Below, piece by piece: positions 9,404 through 23,800 of a DNA stretch of 64,000 nucleotides. Below the pieces are notes generated by a model. The model ran no database searches. It had not been told where the DNA came from and saw only the letters and a list, made by a program, of their open reading frames with translations. Origin of the DNA: Tenrec ecaudatus (Eukaryota; Chordata; Mammalia; Afrosoricida; Tenrecidae); assembly GCF_050624435.1 (NCBI RefSeq), contig NC_134536.1, forward strand, positions 130,850,758 to 130,914,757. Direction: 5' to 3'. The stretch's first letter is position 1, and every line of letters starts with the position of its first letter. Both the position numbers and the translations under genes were made by a program.

Positions 9404-11812
9404 TTTATTTTAAAAAATAACAAGTGCAATGACATCAATGATTGATCACCTGTACTGCCCCTACTCCTGTGGGAAAAGCCTTCTGTAGAGTTGAGTCCCA
9501 AAAGTAAATCAAGACATTATCATCAGGCACCCAGTAACGAGAAGATGCTGTTGGCCCAGTGGTATACACACTGACATGTTCAATGTACCATTACAATTAA
9601 AAAGCTCAACATGGACAATTATCTGGAAAAGAGTGCACCAAAGAGGTGAAATACTATGCATGACACCAATTATTCATTTATCCATCCACTCTGTGTTCAG
9701 TAGTAATCACTACAGTCACGAGGACGAAGATGTAAAAACTTCTAGTAACAAAAGAAAAACACCAAACTTCAGACACCCCCACCGCCCCCGCAGCTGTGGG
9801 CTAAAATGACCACAATAAAGGGTCACATGTTCTCAGAAATGCAGTGATGGAGTTAACAATTTAAGCATTTTAGATTGAAAAAAAAAACACAACCTAAACT
9901 CACTCGTTTTCCCACCCCATGCAAAAAAAAAAAAAATCAAAATTTAAGAATGAGGTTGAAAAAAATGAGGTTGATCTTATGTACAAACTTACAGACACAA
10001 ATAAATAGCAGTTTTGAATGGTTCTTGGTTTAAGCACTAGAGATTACATTTGAGGAATTTCTGAAACCCTGCATTTTAAAGATTCCCAACTAATGAATAT
10101 TAACTCATTGTTCTTAGAAATAGAGCCATCAAATCAACAAATAGGGGTATGTGTGAGGGGGAATACTGAATAAAGGTATTATTTGTAACCTATCTGACGA
10201 GCCACAAGCTTCTAGTGGAGTCTACCAAAGGGCCAGCCCTCCTGACAATGTAAGAAGCCAGGACAAATGACTAGATTCCAGGGACTAGGAAGAGTTCCCC
10301 CTTCCTATTCCTTTGCATAGCTCTGTCATCTCTACTTGTACCATGACGACCCTCTCCTCTGTGACTTTTCCTTTAGGGCGCTCACTCCTCTCCCTCTCAA
10401 TACAGTTAGAGTGAAGTTCAACGACAACAGCGTTTCCTTCCTTCTACAGTAGTCGGGAACTCTTGGAGGCTCATCGCCATTCTCCCAGGGTTCACCCTTT
10501 GAGAGAAGAACTAGCTTGCGGAGTCACAACCCACTCCTGGAACTGTGGCTCAGTTCTTGCCCTGCCAGGCATTTCTGTCTCGTCTGGGGTGTTCCTCCAA
10601 GTTCAGAGGCAGCAGTGTGGACACACTTTTCTGCACAAGGGCTGTAGAGACGGGAAAAGGGACTTGGGGAGACTCAGCACTATGGGAAGAATGAGAAGAC
10701 AATTTGCTCTTGGTGGCCTGCTCAGCACAGGGCAGACTGCCAAGGACTGTGTTTCAGACTTCACCCTTTTCACACTGATGCTAGGTGTGAATGCAAATGG
10801 TTTTCTTCAGCTTAATGACTCCCCCTAGACATCGACAGGAAGACCTGGAACAGCATGCTATGTGACAACATGTGCATGAGTAGACAGAAGGCTTTCCTTC
10901 TCAGAGGCTGAACACACACCAGCTCTTCTACTTCCCAAATGCTAGCCCCACACCCAGGATCGGAAATCTCTACTTCTGCTGTGGGGAAACTACTACAAAT
11001 GTCCTCAAGCACTCCAGCATAGCAACTGCATCATCATTTTGTTTCCCACGTCAAGGTCCAATACCCTCTAAGTATGTCTGAGAGCTGCCGTAGTTTAGAA
11101 GCATGATCCAGAGGACCTCTCAGCAGACCACCAACTTGTCAACGTGAAAGGAAAGAGATTCCGCGATGGAGTTTTAAGTGCTTAAAACTCTTTTCTTGGC
11201 TTGTGTCCAAAACCACCAATCTGCCATTTGGGGAGACCGAGATTCTTATTACCACAGAGTAGATGAAGGTACCTCAGAGAATTTATTTTCATAAAAAAGG
11301 ATGGAACTTCCTAGCTTGGAAGCCAGTTCTGCATACAGCTGTCCATTCTGTTAGATGGAAATCACCACCAGAGGGAGGGATGTGTTCTAGTTAAGTTCCT
11401 GTGAGGGTGGGGGAGGAGTATGGCTGTGGGCTCCCGCCTGCAGTTAGGTTAACAAAGCTGTTCTCCTCGGCTGAGATGGCTGGCTGGCTTTGTCAGTCAC
11501 GGTAAGTGCTGTATTTGGTGCTGCTGAGCTGGCAGGGATCCCTTGCATCATCGAAATCCACGAAATGTCAATGTCATCAACAGTCTGAAACCAGTCCTGA
11601 CTGAAGGGTGAGACAAAGGCTTTCAGCTTCAATTTGCCAGACAAAGCGGCAAGTATAATACTGAGCCACTTATCAAAAGCTAAGTGGCCTCTGTCCTGCC
11701 GAAAAGGACAGAATATGATCATGAGTGCCCTCAACTCTCTGAAGAGTTGACCGATTTCCTGGATCCGTGGCAAGGAACATGGCCTTCATCAACTGCTTCA
11801 TGTGACCCAAGG
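9404..11812 (-). other. NFYA: NFYA 3' untranslated region with candidate poly(A) signals
   Basis: About 2.4 kb follow the stop codon before the last likely signal. AATAAA on the minus strand occurs at 11282-11287 (about 0.53 kb after the stop) and at 9404-9409 (about 2.4 kb after it). I infer a short and a long 3'UTR form. SINEs are absent from the interval and dense just beyond 9.27 kb, consistent with constrained transcript sequence. Cleavage positions are not proven. Confidence 0.6.
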
Positions 11813-11866
11813 TTAGGACACTCGGATGATCTGTGTCATTGCTTTTTCATCAGCCTCGTTAGGATC
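11813..11866 (-). CDS. NFYA: NFYA last coding exon
   Basis: After the acceptor TTTTCTGTCTCTAG it encodes DPNEADEKAMTQIIRVS and a TAA stop at 11815-11813. Confidence 0.95.
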   Translation of the reverse strand, partial: DPNEADEKAMTQIIRVS

Positions 11867-14800
11867 CTAGAGACAGAAAACACAATAATGACAATTACTT
11901 GCAAAAGGAAACATCAGGGACGTCTTGACGCTATGTCTGCATACATGGCTTAAAAAGCTTCAGCCCCATTACGAGAGACGTGACCTTACAAAGATTCAGT
12001 TCTTACAAGTTTAATATCAAACACTGAAGATTTCCTCTTGCCTATGCAGAATAGAAAGCATAAGGGCAGAGGGAAGGCCAGGAGCAGGAGGAAACAGAGC
12101 TGGACGTGGCAGACACTAGACACACTGGTTCTTTGGCAGTTTTGGTACACATGCTGTACAGATGAGAAGGTGAAGGGCCTTCAGGGAATGGAATGAGCTG
12201 TGCATGTAAAGGTCACATTACAGTGTGGAAAGTGGACCAGAAGGAGAGGAGACAGGAGGCTGGTTAGGCACGTTACATTCATCTAAGCAAAAGACGGGAG
12301 AGGTTTACACCAGACTGTTAACAATGGGCAATAAAGAATAGACTCATCCAAGTTAGAGTTTAGAGGTAAACCCAAGAAGACTTCTTCATGTGGACAGTTC
12401 CAGCTTCACAAAGTGGGTCAATGTCCAGATCTCTTGTTGAAATGAGTAAAGACAGGTTTCTAAAACCAGGTGAATCCTGGAATTAAATTGCTTCTGCTGT
12501 ACGACTGATTAAGCATTTTGCCTTAGGTAAATTACTTAACCCCCTCCTAGACCTACGATTCTGTATTTGTAATAAGGAACAAAGACCACTGGATCAGAGG
12601 CCTTTAGTACTGTAATTAAGACCAAAAGGAAGCTAAGAGGTAATGTTCTATCCACTTTAGTGAACTTGAGGAACACCAATGTTCCTCAGTGTGAACGGCA
12701 AGATGCTGCTGCCAAAGTGTTCAAGCCAAGAAAAGCATGCAGTGAAAATGTGGCTTCTTACCTGCATATGAGGACTATCTTTTTCCTTTGGAGAGAAAAA
12801 CCGCCCACCTTCACCACGCTTCCGGGCCATGGCATGGCGGTGCCGAGACTCATGCAGGTATTTCTAAAACAAGTGAAGGGCGCCTTAAGCACTTGTCAGA
12901 CGAGCATAGTTATTTAATGCCCAATCGCAGTCTCAAAAACGTAGGTAGCTATGATCAACCACACGAGCAATAATTAAGAATTACAGAATGGAACTATGGA
13001 ATATTGTATATCTGTAAGATATCCCACCCAATAAAAGGATTTTAAAAAGAATTATGAGAAAAGGATTTGGAGAAAGCACTAACAGTATAAGGAAGCTTCT
13101 AAAAGTTCTTGGAAAAGCTTATTATCTTTTAACTTCAATTTTTCAATGAACTTGTGGAAACCCTTTCATGTCCCTGTGTAGCTTCCCTAAAGCACCACAC
13201 CACATGGACCATTCCCTAGTTCCCAATATGCACCCTCCTGTCCTGCTTTAAAGTGGATTGGTGCTGACCCAGACCTTAAAGAGCGCCCCACTGCATTTCC
13301 AGGGAGGCCTCTTTCTCTCTCCCATGGTGCAGTGGTGGGTTTGAGCTGTAGCCCACCAGACTATGGCAGTCACATAATCTCTCAATTGAGTATGGGATAG
13401 AGGCTAGCTTGCCAATTAGGTCACAGCTTGATGACTTCATTTGGAGGCGCTGAGGAGATACATAGCTCACTGGAGGCCAGATACACTCTCTCCCTTTGAG
13501 ACATTCCTGGTGACAAGCCACATGGAACTACGCTGATGGAGCCGGAGGAGCCATGCGGAGACCCACACCAGCACTGAGATGCTTCCACCACCACTGGATC
13601 CACAAGACTTTTCACCCACTGGCCTGTGATCTTCCTGCATTCGGTGTCATTGCATGTGTTGCATGAATCTGAAGAGGAATTTATATAGACTGGTATCGGA
13701 CATATGGGCCAATATTGGACTTATGGACTTGATCTGGACTGGGTTGGGATGTTTTAATATACAATTGCCCTTTCTAGAAAATATAAGTGTCTATCTGTTT
13801 CTCTAGTCAACCCAAACTACCACAGAGACCATTAGGGTTCCTTTCTGGTTTAAGAGCAGAACAAAATTTTTGTTGGGCTGCTAATAAATGGACTGCATTT
13901 CCTAGCCTTACTTGGGGCTAAGTGTGCCATGTAACTGAATTTTGGCTAACGAGATAAAAGTGTAAGTATCATATGGAATTTCCTGAAAGTTACTTGCAAG
14001 AGAAGGCGTATTTTCCGTGCCCCCTTTTAGGCAGCCATGTGCGTTATGAAAAGCCTGGGATGAATATGAGAGCACTGACAGAATGGTTCTTCAGACAAAT
14101 GTCACCAACCAGGGAACAGTTTACCTTGGAACTTCTTTTATAGCACTGTTGTTTTGTTAGCATCATTGTAGCTGCATTTAGCAACAACAAATAATAGCTT
14201 GTACAAAAGGACAACAACCACTGAACTTCAATTATCTGCAAAGTACTTCAGGACACAAGCATACAAAAGTTAGCTTCCAGAATGGAACCTTGCTGCCGCC
14301 TCCCACAGCCCGCAAGATCACACACACCCTCCTTTCCTTTGGGATCTTCCCCTCTGCCTCTAGCTTAGCCCTGGCTTGTCGTCTCTTAAGAATTCGGTGG
14401 TACTGCTTGGCGTTCACATAGAGAGGCTCTTCCTCCAGCATCTCTGCTCCAGGGAGAGGGATTCTTTGGATGGCGGGCACAGATCCAGCCCCAGGCACCA
14501 TCTGTATGGAGAGGAACCCAGAGCTTATTAGTGGCAGAGTAAGGATGTGAGCTTCCTGCTCCGTATTACCTTTTTCCTCATGAATGCTAAGAACAGCAGC
14601 TTTTATTGAGTGCTTGTTTAAATGTAGACCAAATCCTAGACAATGTTTATACGAGCAGTCAATATTTTTAACAGACAGCCCACTGATTCGGCCCTGGGAG
14701 TGTAGTAAGGGCTACCCTGAAGACACACAAGCCAGGCTTAAGTCACATACACCATGGCCACAATTCCTAGGAATGACTGCTAGTAATTAATGGCAGGAAG

Positions 14801-17800
14801 AGCAGTGATACGGTTTCACCCACTGCCTTCAAATCCCTGCAGCATTTTCAGGTAAACATTCAACTGCTAACCACAAGGCTGATAACTCAAACCCGCCAGC
14901 TGCTCCAACAGAGAATGCTGAGGCAATCTGCGCCTGCCAACTGTATAGGATCCCCGTGAGTCAGGATCGACTGCAGGGTCGGAAGTTGGGTTTGAACGAT
15001 TTAGATGTACAGGTGCTCACAGACAGAGGAGAATTACCCCACAGCATTTCTGAGGCGGAAATCTTTATGGAAGCAGGCTGTCAAAGCTTTCTCCCATGGA
15101 GGGGCTTGTAGATTTGAACTGCCAACCACTGTACCATCAGGTGCCTCCATAAGACATGAAAGTAGCCCAAAGGAAAATAGGTACAGATTGACCAAGTGAT
15201 ACTAGACACAGTCATGTAAATGCAATTGCTTCATATAACTGAACCCTAATTTCTGTAAACCAATAAAACTTTATACTGTACGGACTGGGGGGAGCAACAG
15301 GTTCCCACGTCTGCTTTTCTCAACTACAGTCACCTCGGAACATGTCCTTAACTTCTCCACTGTAGGCCCAGTGGACCAATTTCAATGTAAGAAGATCTGG
15401 CTTTCACCCATAGCACCCCATGCTCCTGCCTCTCCCTTTATCTGGCTTCTCAATATACATCATAGTATTTCTCTATTGGTTAAAACAGTCTGATTCTTAC
15501 TTTTCTTATTTTTTTCACTGTGAGCACTATCTTTCTACTTCCCCCATATTAGTGCCAGACCTCCCCTCATTACTTTTTAAGATTGCATAAAGCCAGTTGT
15601 TCACATCCATTTATTCACTGCTTTCATCTCCAGAGCCTAGAATAGTCCCTGGCAGATAGTGGTAAGCGCCCAGGATAAATTATGGTCCATTGCAGTATTT
15701 ATTTAAAAAGAGATCTTTGAAACTGCTCCTCACCCCTCCCCGCCCTGCCTGGATCACTCTCAGTCCCAAGAGGTCACGATTATTTATAGGTTTTTAAGAA
15801 ACAAAACCAAACCCATTGCTGTAGAGTCGATTCTGACTCCTAATGACCCTAGAGGCCAGAAGAGAGCTAGCTCCTAGGGCAGCGGTTCTCCACCCGTGGG
15901 TCGCGATCCCTGGGGGGGGTGTCAAATGACACTTTCACAGGGGTCACGCAATTCATAACACTAGCAAAGTTATAGTTATTAAGTAGCAACAATAATTTTA
16001 TGGTTGAGGGGCCAAACAACATGAACTGTATTACAGGGTCGTGACATTCGGGAGGTTGAGAACCGCAGTCCTAGGCTTTGCAAGCTGTGAATCTTCATAG
16101 CAGACGACTGCCACTGAGTGGCTTGGTGGTAGAGGAGCCCTTCACCGCCCTGCCACTAGGGACCCTGTTTTTTAAGGAAGAATCAACATGCAATCTCCAG
16201 AGAACGTCAGCGAGGTTCATGGCAAATGAGATGCCGAATGTGAACACAGTAAAAGGCTCCCTCTTCTTACCATGACCATCCCTCCTGAATTGACGACATT
16301 GCCTGCCACCGGCAGTGTTACAGTGACAGTCCCTTGCCCGCTACTGGTTGTGTTGGTATTGGCTCCTGTCTGGACAATCTGGGCTCCTGCCAGGCTGGCT
16401 GCTGGGATGGTGATCATGCCTGAAACAGGGACTGTAACTTTAAGAAAATAAAACATAAAACAAACAAAAAACAGGCACACAGAAAGAAGGGAGCACAGTT
16501 AGTCCCTCTTCTACCTGGCCCACACTCATGCACTCTGAAAACCAGCGCCCTCCAAAGCCACAGGAGAGAAAAGGCACTTTTTCCCTCACTGCCTGATATG
16601 CCAGGTCCCAGCTCTCAGTACAATCTCTGCTTACACACAACATTTCTCTGGGGATTCCACTCCGTTCCCACAGCGACACAAGGAGTTTGGAGGCCTCCCT
16701 CTGTACTTATGGTGCTTGTGCGAATGAACACTCTGCTCTGGGAGATGATTTTGAAAAAAAATGGTTTGCTCCAAAATAATGATGAGACTTTCACTTGCAT
16801 GACTGATAATTACAATCACGTCAAGCATTCCCAATCACCAGGTTACCAATAGATGGGTGTAAGGTATCAAAAAAATACTAGGATCGCATTTGAAAAATCC
16901 TAAGCAGCACCTGACTGTTGGAGCTCACCAGTCTGCTGGAGATCCTCTGAGGGCTCAGTCTGTTTCCAGAGGAGCGGTTCGAGCACATGCAGTTACGGTA
17001 ACATCTGGAGCTCATAAAGGGCAAACATTTTAAGCTCCAACATAGTTGTAGAACCTAACTAACATGTGCGCTCTGTGTAGATTAAGCTGAGAGATGTCTC
17101 CCCAAACCCTCAAGTCCAGTTTGAGGATGTCTGTGCTTCTATCGGCAGTTTTCTCTGATTCCCAGTCCATGTAGATTCACATCGTGTTTCTAGAGCACAC
17201 CCCGCTCCTCATAGGAGCTCTCCATTATATGTGTCTGTTCACATGTTTGCACCTCACATCCGAGTTCAGTGGGTTTGAAGCCTGGACCCTGCAGTTAAGG
17301 AAACCCAATGTCCACGTAGGCAGAGAGGTCTTTTGGGAAAGCATGAGCAAGGAGGGGCCTGGGGAGTGGTGGAAACAGGCTGCAATAGCACTCTACATGT
17401 CAATTTGATTTCTGGTCCGTTTCTTCTTCAACCAATTAAGAAACACTTAGTTTTCAATCTTCTATTTAGAAATATTTCTCCCCAAAGAGCATTAAAAGGT
17501 TACCTAATCAACGGAACCAGTCTTTTAACAAATATGGGAGGAAAAATTCCTACAAAATCAAAGTTGGTCATGAAATGGTGACAAGGAACCAACAAATCAA
17601 TAGAAGCCCAGAAGAAATCTCTTTTACTTTCAAAATATATGTTGGCTAGAAGTGCATTACTAAATCGCCAAAAGAGGGAGTGGCTCAAGGCACAAAGAGA
17701 ATCCCAAAGAAATATACTTCAGGGTGCCTTACCTTGCTGAAGAATGGTGCCGTCTGCGTTCACGGGCTGGTAGACGATGGTCTGCCCTTCAGCCGTCTGC

Positions 17801-20800
17801 GCCACTTGCTGACCCTGCACAGCGATCTGCTGCTGTGTCTGCAGGAAATACATCACAGCGCTGTGCGGTTCATTCCGCAGACACCACAAAGAACAGGACC
17901 CAGTGGCACTTGTATTTGTTTTTAAGGCTCAATCCTTTTGGAATGGTCTTCCTCCCTTTCTGCAGTCGCTGTGGGCGGTTAAGTTGGTTCCCTGAGCAGA
18001 ATGGGCCCAGAGGACTTCCCAAGGCGGTCATCTCCACGGCTGCTGGCCACGTTTCCCTCCCGCAGAGCTGCTGCTGTGCTTGCAGTGCACACCCTTTCTT
18101 TGGTGTGCAGCCACACGCGCGCCATGCACCGCCCGGGCTCCATGAAATATCTGGTTCAGTGGTCTGACCCTTTCAGGCCAAAATCTGCCGTGCACCAGCG
18201 CTGAGAGAGCTCGCAAGTTACCTGAGTTTGGCCAGCAGTGACAGCAGTCTGAGGCTGTTGGATGATGATCTGCTGGGTCTGGCCCTGCTGGCCCTGCACC
18301 TGCACAGCTTGGCCCCCCTGGATCTGGATCTGCCCTGGTGGAACCAACTGTATCTACAGAAGACAACACAAAGAACAAATGGAATGGGATGAAGCTCGTC
18401 TCTGGCAGTCTCTGGGTGGTGCCAGTACTCTAAATTCCTCTGAAAAACAGCAAGCATCCTGACGAGGGGGCAAAGGAGGAAACCCAAGTCCAAGCCTGCT
18501 GAACGTGTTTTCCATTCATAAAAGCAAGGAGGGAATTCTGGACATTGCATGCATGCTTGTTGCTATTATGGAATCAGTGTCAGTTTTTTTCAAGATATGA
18601 TAGAAGAGACATTTTATACCTTGGAAGTATATGAATTCAATAAAAGTACATTTTGAAGAGCTTTTATCAATGAAATGCTGTATTTTCCTAAAACAATCCT
18701 GGGGGGCGGTGGTACAGAATGTTTTTAAAAAGGCTGCTTGTTACTAACTGCGGAAGCTGCATGCTGAATGCCTGTGGGTATCACTGTCCTGTTCCTGTTG
18801 CTTTCATCTTTGAACTTTACAAATGTTAGTTACTGTCCAACTTTAAGAGGAAATTCTGTAGATTAGATATGAAACCTTTAAACATAAACTTTATACTAGC
18901 TTACTAGACTCCATATAGTAATGACTCATATTTAATACATTAACTAAACAAAACTGGCTGCCATTCAGTTGATTCCAACTCATAGTGACCCTCAAGGTCA
19001 GGGTAAAACTACCCTGTGGGCTTCCGAGATGGTAAATCTTTTATAAGAGTAAAAAGCTTGTCTTTCTCTCCCTTGAAGCTGCTGATGGTTTAGAACTGCT
19101 GACCTGGAGGATTAGTATAACTTGTAACCACCCCACACCAGGGCTCCTTCATATTAACATCATACCACATTTCAATCACTTAACATTTCCCTCCTACCCT
19201 AAAGGTAATCACTATGCTATAACTGGCAAGAATTTAGAACAGATTTTTTAAAGAGCGCATCCACAAACAACGTGTTACTGTTTTACATTGAATAAACAAA
19301 ACCATATTGTATGTATGTATGTATATTTCTGTTCAATCAACATTGCTCTCAGCATAAAGCTAGTTGAAACAAAATTAATCCATTCTCATTTAGTTTCTGG
19401 TTTGCTTCTAACAGAGCATGTTAGTTTTCCACTTGACAATTAATATTCCTCAAGTTTTCTGGGCTTTTCCTACTGCCTCCCCCTCTCCCCCACCGTCTTA
19501 CTGGGGTCCCTATGTCCATTCTCCCTTCTTTCCTGCCTTCTGGGGACCTTGCCCTGTGGTTGATTACTCTGTGGACTAGCTCCTCCTGAGCGCTGCTTTC
19601 CCTTTAGGCCTCTCTGTTTGGCTGGAATGTGATCCGGATGGGTTCAGAACCAGATTGAAAGGGTGTATGAGGACCACAGCCTCAGCGGTTCCATCAATCT
19701 GCCAGACCACAAATCTGCTTTTTAAAATGTTTAATGATTTCATATTTTGCTAGCCTTTTGTGGTTCTAATTTGCATTTCCCTTATTAGCTAGTAAAATTA
19801 GGCTATGCCTACATGTTTGTCTGGCTTTTAAAATCGACTTGGCTCCTGGGTTGTGTGCTAAACCTCAGCTAATCATCTTGTATAGCAAGGGGTGCTACCC
19901 TGCTCCAGTCCTGCATGTCAGAGCGCACCTACACACACTGGCCTATAGCCTTTCCCTCGCTTACTCAGCACCTCTGCTCATTTGTCTATCTGGTTGTTAG
20001 TTTTGTACTAACACATACATTCTGTTCTGGATATAGATCTAAATATGCTAAAATTATCTTCTCCAAATCTTTACCTTATTTATTACCTTTACTCATGCTA
20101 TACTTTGGTATTTTTTTCAAGGAAATCAAGTCTCTTAAAGGTTTTCTAAGTTTTAAGGGAATGCTTGAAGAAGGAGCTCATTGAATAGTGGTCCGGAACC
20201 ACTATGTATTTACTATTCTAATGCCTTCTTTGCTTTATCATGACATGCATTAAATTGGAAGCATGGTTCTACCTTTGTGATAGAATGTTATTGAAAGTTT
20301 TGCCCTATCACCAACCCCCAGTGTTTATGTATAGAGTCCTGTCACTCCAGAGTTTAAGCTGCACAAACCAACAATTCATGGATCACACTAATGTTGCCAG
20401 CCTATATTGTTGTGGTTTCGTTTCCTCAGCAGTGTTTTAAATTCTATACCACTAGCTAGATTAACGTCATTATCAATGGAATGACCTCATGCCCCAGGGG
20501 AATGATTGATATTATTCTCTAACATAAAATGATAATGTCTGTGAGACATATAAAAATCATAGATACTTATGAATGGATCTAGGGTTCACATTTAATTCTA
20601 GCCTCAATCTAGGAGATTTATTTCTTAATGCTCACCTTCACTGAGTTCACTGGAGGATATGGGTTGTGTTAGTCTGGGTAGGCCAGAGACACAAATCAAG
20701 GGCGACTCCTAGGTGTATGAGAGTTTTACACCTAGTCCAGCCTAGTCCAGATCAAGTCCTTAAGTCCGATATTCACCCATATATCTGACACCAATCTATA

Positions 20801-23800
20801 AATTCCTCTTCAGACTCATGAAACACATGCAATGATGCTGAATACAGGAAGACCACAGGCAAGTAGATGGGAAGTCTTGTAGATCCAGGGGCAGTGTAAA
20901 CATCTCAGTGCTGGCGAGGGTCTCCATGTGGCTTCTCCAGGTCCAGGGTTTTGGCTGCATCAGGGTAGGTCCATATGGCCTCTCCTCAGGGATGTCTCAA
21001 AGGGAGTCAGCCTTGTCAGCAGTCTCCAAGGACGAAAATCTAGGAGTTCCCAGAATTCTCAGGAGAATTCTTCGTATGTGTCTAGATACGTACCGTTTTC
21101 TTACTATAGAATACAGTCAAAATTACTACTCTTAGATCAAAAGATTTATGTATTAACATTTAAAGAGATAGTGAGATGCCTTTCCAAAAGGATTTAAAAT
21201 TTTGAAAACTAGAGGGCTTTTTTCTCTATTTTCATTCTCGTACTGAGCGTACTTCATTTTTGCTAATCTGATGACAAACACTTTCCGGTTGTTAAGATCT
21301 GATAGTGCGCAGTTGTAGTTTGACTTTTGAGCGGCCATTGCAATGAGTTGTCAAGCTGCGCGGGAGAAGCAGGGTGCCTGGGGAGGGTTGGCTGGTGTAA
21401 CAACGAGTAGAGAAGGGTGAAGGGTAAGGGACCACATCTGACCTCTGCCTCGGTGAGTGTGATTCTCCAATGCTGTGGTGGAGGCAGAGGTCAGACGCCG
21501 TCCCTGTGCTTTAGACGAGTGTCCTTCCTCTTTACACGTCTTCACACGGTCGTACTGGACGTCACCGGCGTGCGTTGCTGCTCTCAGTTTCCATGGAGTC
21601 ACACTAGACTCAGAGGACCCCGAGGGTGCACACAACAACTGCGCTCGAAGGCTTTCAAGTTGTCACTTTCATTTTTTTACTTTTGAGGGCTCTTACAGCT
21701 CTTGTAACAATCCATAGATCAATTTTATCAAGCGCATTTGTACATAAGTTGCCTCCTCCACCCTTGTGGCCCCTTGATAAATTATAAGTTATTTTTTCAT
21801 ATCTTACAATGACTGCTGTCTCCCTTCCCCCACGGTTTGTTGTTCATCCCCCTGGAGGGGGTGGGGTGCTGTTATGTGTCAGTCATCACCATCGGCCCCC
21901 TCTTCCTTCACGAAGCTATAACTACCAGGCCTTACTTCTTAGGTACCATTTGGGGGTGCTTGAAAGCCCAAGAGTTAATAGTACAGAACTTAACCATTTG
22001 TGTGACTCTGTGACAAAGGTACAAAATGAACTAAACAAATGAGGTAAAATTAGATACGACAGCAATCATTGCACCATTTACAATAATCGATCATTTTAAA
22101 CCTCTAGTCTGACAATCCGCCTCAATGTGTTTTTTTTTTACATGGCTCACCTGCTGCAAACCCTGTGTCCCAGACACAGGTACTTGCATGATGGTCTGAC
22201 CTTGCCCACCAGGAACAGCCTGGACCATGATGGGTTGGCCAGTGGATGTGATTAACTGTCCTCCACTGACTTGCACCATTAATGGCTGCCCCTGGACCTA
22301 GAATGTAAAAAAGAAATAAGAACAGTGAAATAACGCAAAGACACAACCAGGCTTTTATCAAAAGGTAATGACGGGAATTATGCTGCTGCCTTCCTGGGGG
22401 AGGGGGAGGGGAGTTAAAGAGACATTAAGAAACTAGGTCTGGAAAGCCCTCAACTTATCTATTTAAATATCTACAACATTTGACATCTCTGATGAAATGA
22501 AGTTAAATAATTTTAGGTCAGATATGATGAACTACATTCGCCTTTTAGAAAGTCTCAAAAGGCACAAGGTATTTATCACCAAACAGGCTAAACAGATGAT
22601 AGACACTTGAAACATCCAGGCTATTTGGCTTTTTAGACAAGTAACTAGGACTGGTCTTTCGGATGGCTGGAGAAGCAACGCGAGGGAAAAAGGATTGTGG
22701 TAAGGACGGTTAATACAGGTTCTACATTAAGCTGAAGGGGCTAAATAACTGTGCCCAGTAGATGGCAGGAGGCTGGGTGGCAAATAGCTGTAACAGCTTA
22801 TGTCCCAGAGTCTCCTAAGTATAAATGAAATGTATACCTTTAGCCCTCGGCACACATTCTGCGAAGTCTAGATACATTTGTTATTTAAAATAGCTCACTA
22901 TCAAAAAGTGACTTTAGATTTTCCTGCAGTTTCCCAGGTGGAATTCCTCATAACAGACCCTACAATATTAACATGCTTTAGCCTCAACAAAAACAATGTT
23001 AAATATTGAAAGCACCCAGAATAATCAAGTGTACAAATAAAATCTGCAACTTTCAAGTCCCTTTAAGTCAGCAGTTCTCAACTTGTGGGTTTCGACCCCT
23101 TTGGGGTCGAATGACCTTTTCACAGGGGTCACCCAATTCATAACAATAGCAAAATTAAAATTATGAAGTAGCAATGAAAGTAATTTCACAGTTGGGGGTC
23201 ACCACAACATGAGGAACTGTATGAAAGGGTGGCGGCATTAGGCTGAGAACCACTGCTATAAGCAAACAGACTACTCTGGAAGCCAGAACATTCCTGGAGC
23301 TCTGTAACATCCAGAGTCCCAATTTAAAACAGGCCTAGCTAAAAGAATGCAAGGAGGCCCAAAGTAAACCACCTCAGAAATGTATTAAAATGATAGAGAA
23401 AAAAGGTCAACGTCAGCCAACCTATATTTAGGACACAGCAGCTAAAGCAGCTCCGTCAGTCCTGGATGTACAGGCTACTTACAAAGGTCACTCCCACCAC
23501 CATCACCACCACCACCACCACCACCACTGGATCAGAGTCATTCAGAAACTCAAACCCAAGGTTCTATTAAACTGTCCCTTGGAGAAACTCCACTTGGCTT
23601 CTATGGATTTTATACAGCCAGATCTTATAAACTTCCTCCTTCCCTTTTCCAAATCAAGCACTCCCCTTGTTACACCAATGTCTGCATATGCTATGAGTAA
23701 AGATTAAAAAAACTTAGGGCACAAATAACTAAAAGAACTATTTAAAATTCTCAAAATAATGAGACCCCTAGAGAAAAAATTTTCATTATTTCCATAAAGT

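Noticed and set aside
11444-11953. Frames of 89-109 residues next to the last NFYA exon
   Set aside because: They lie in the 3'UTR or read the last coding exon in the wrong frame or strand.
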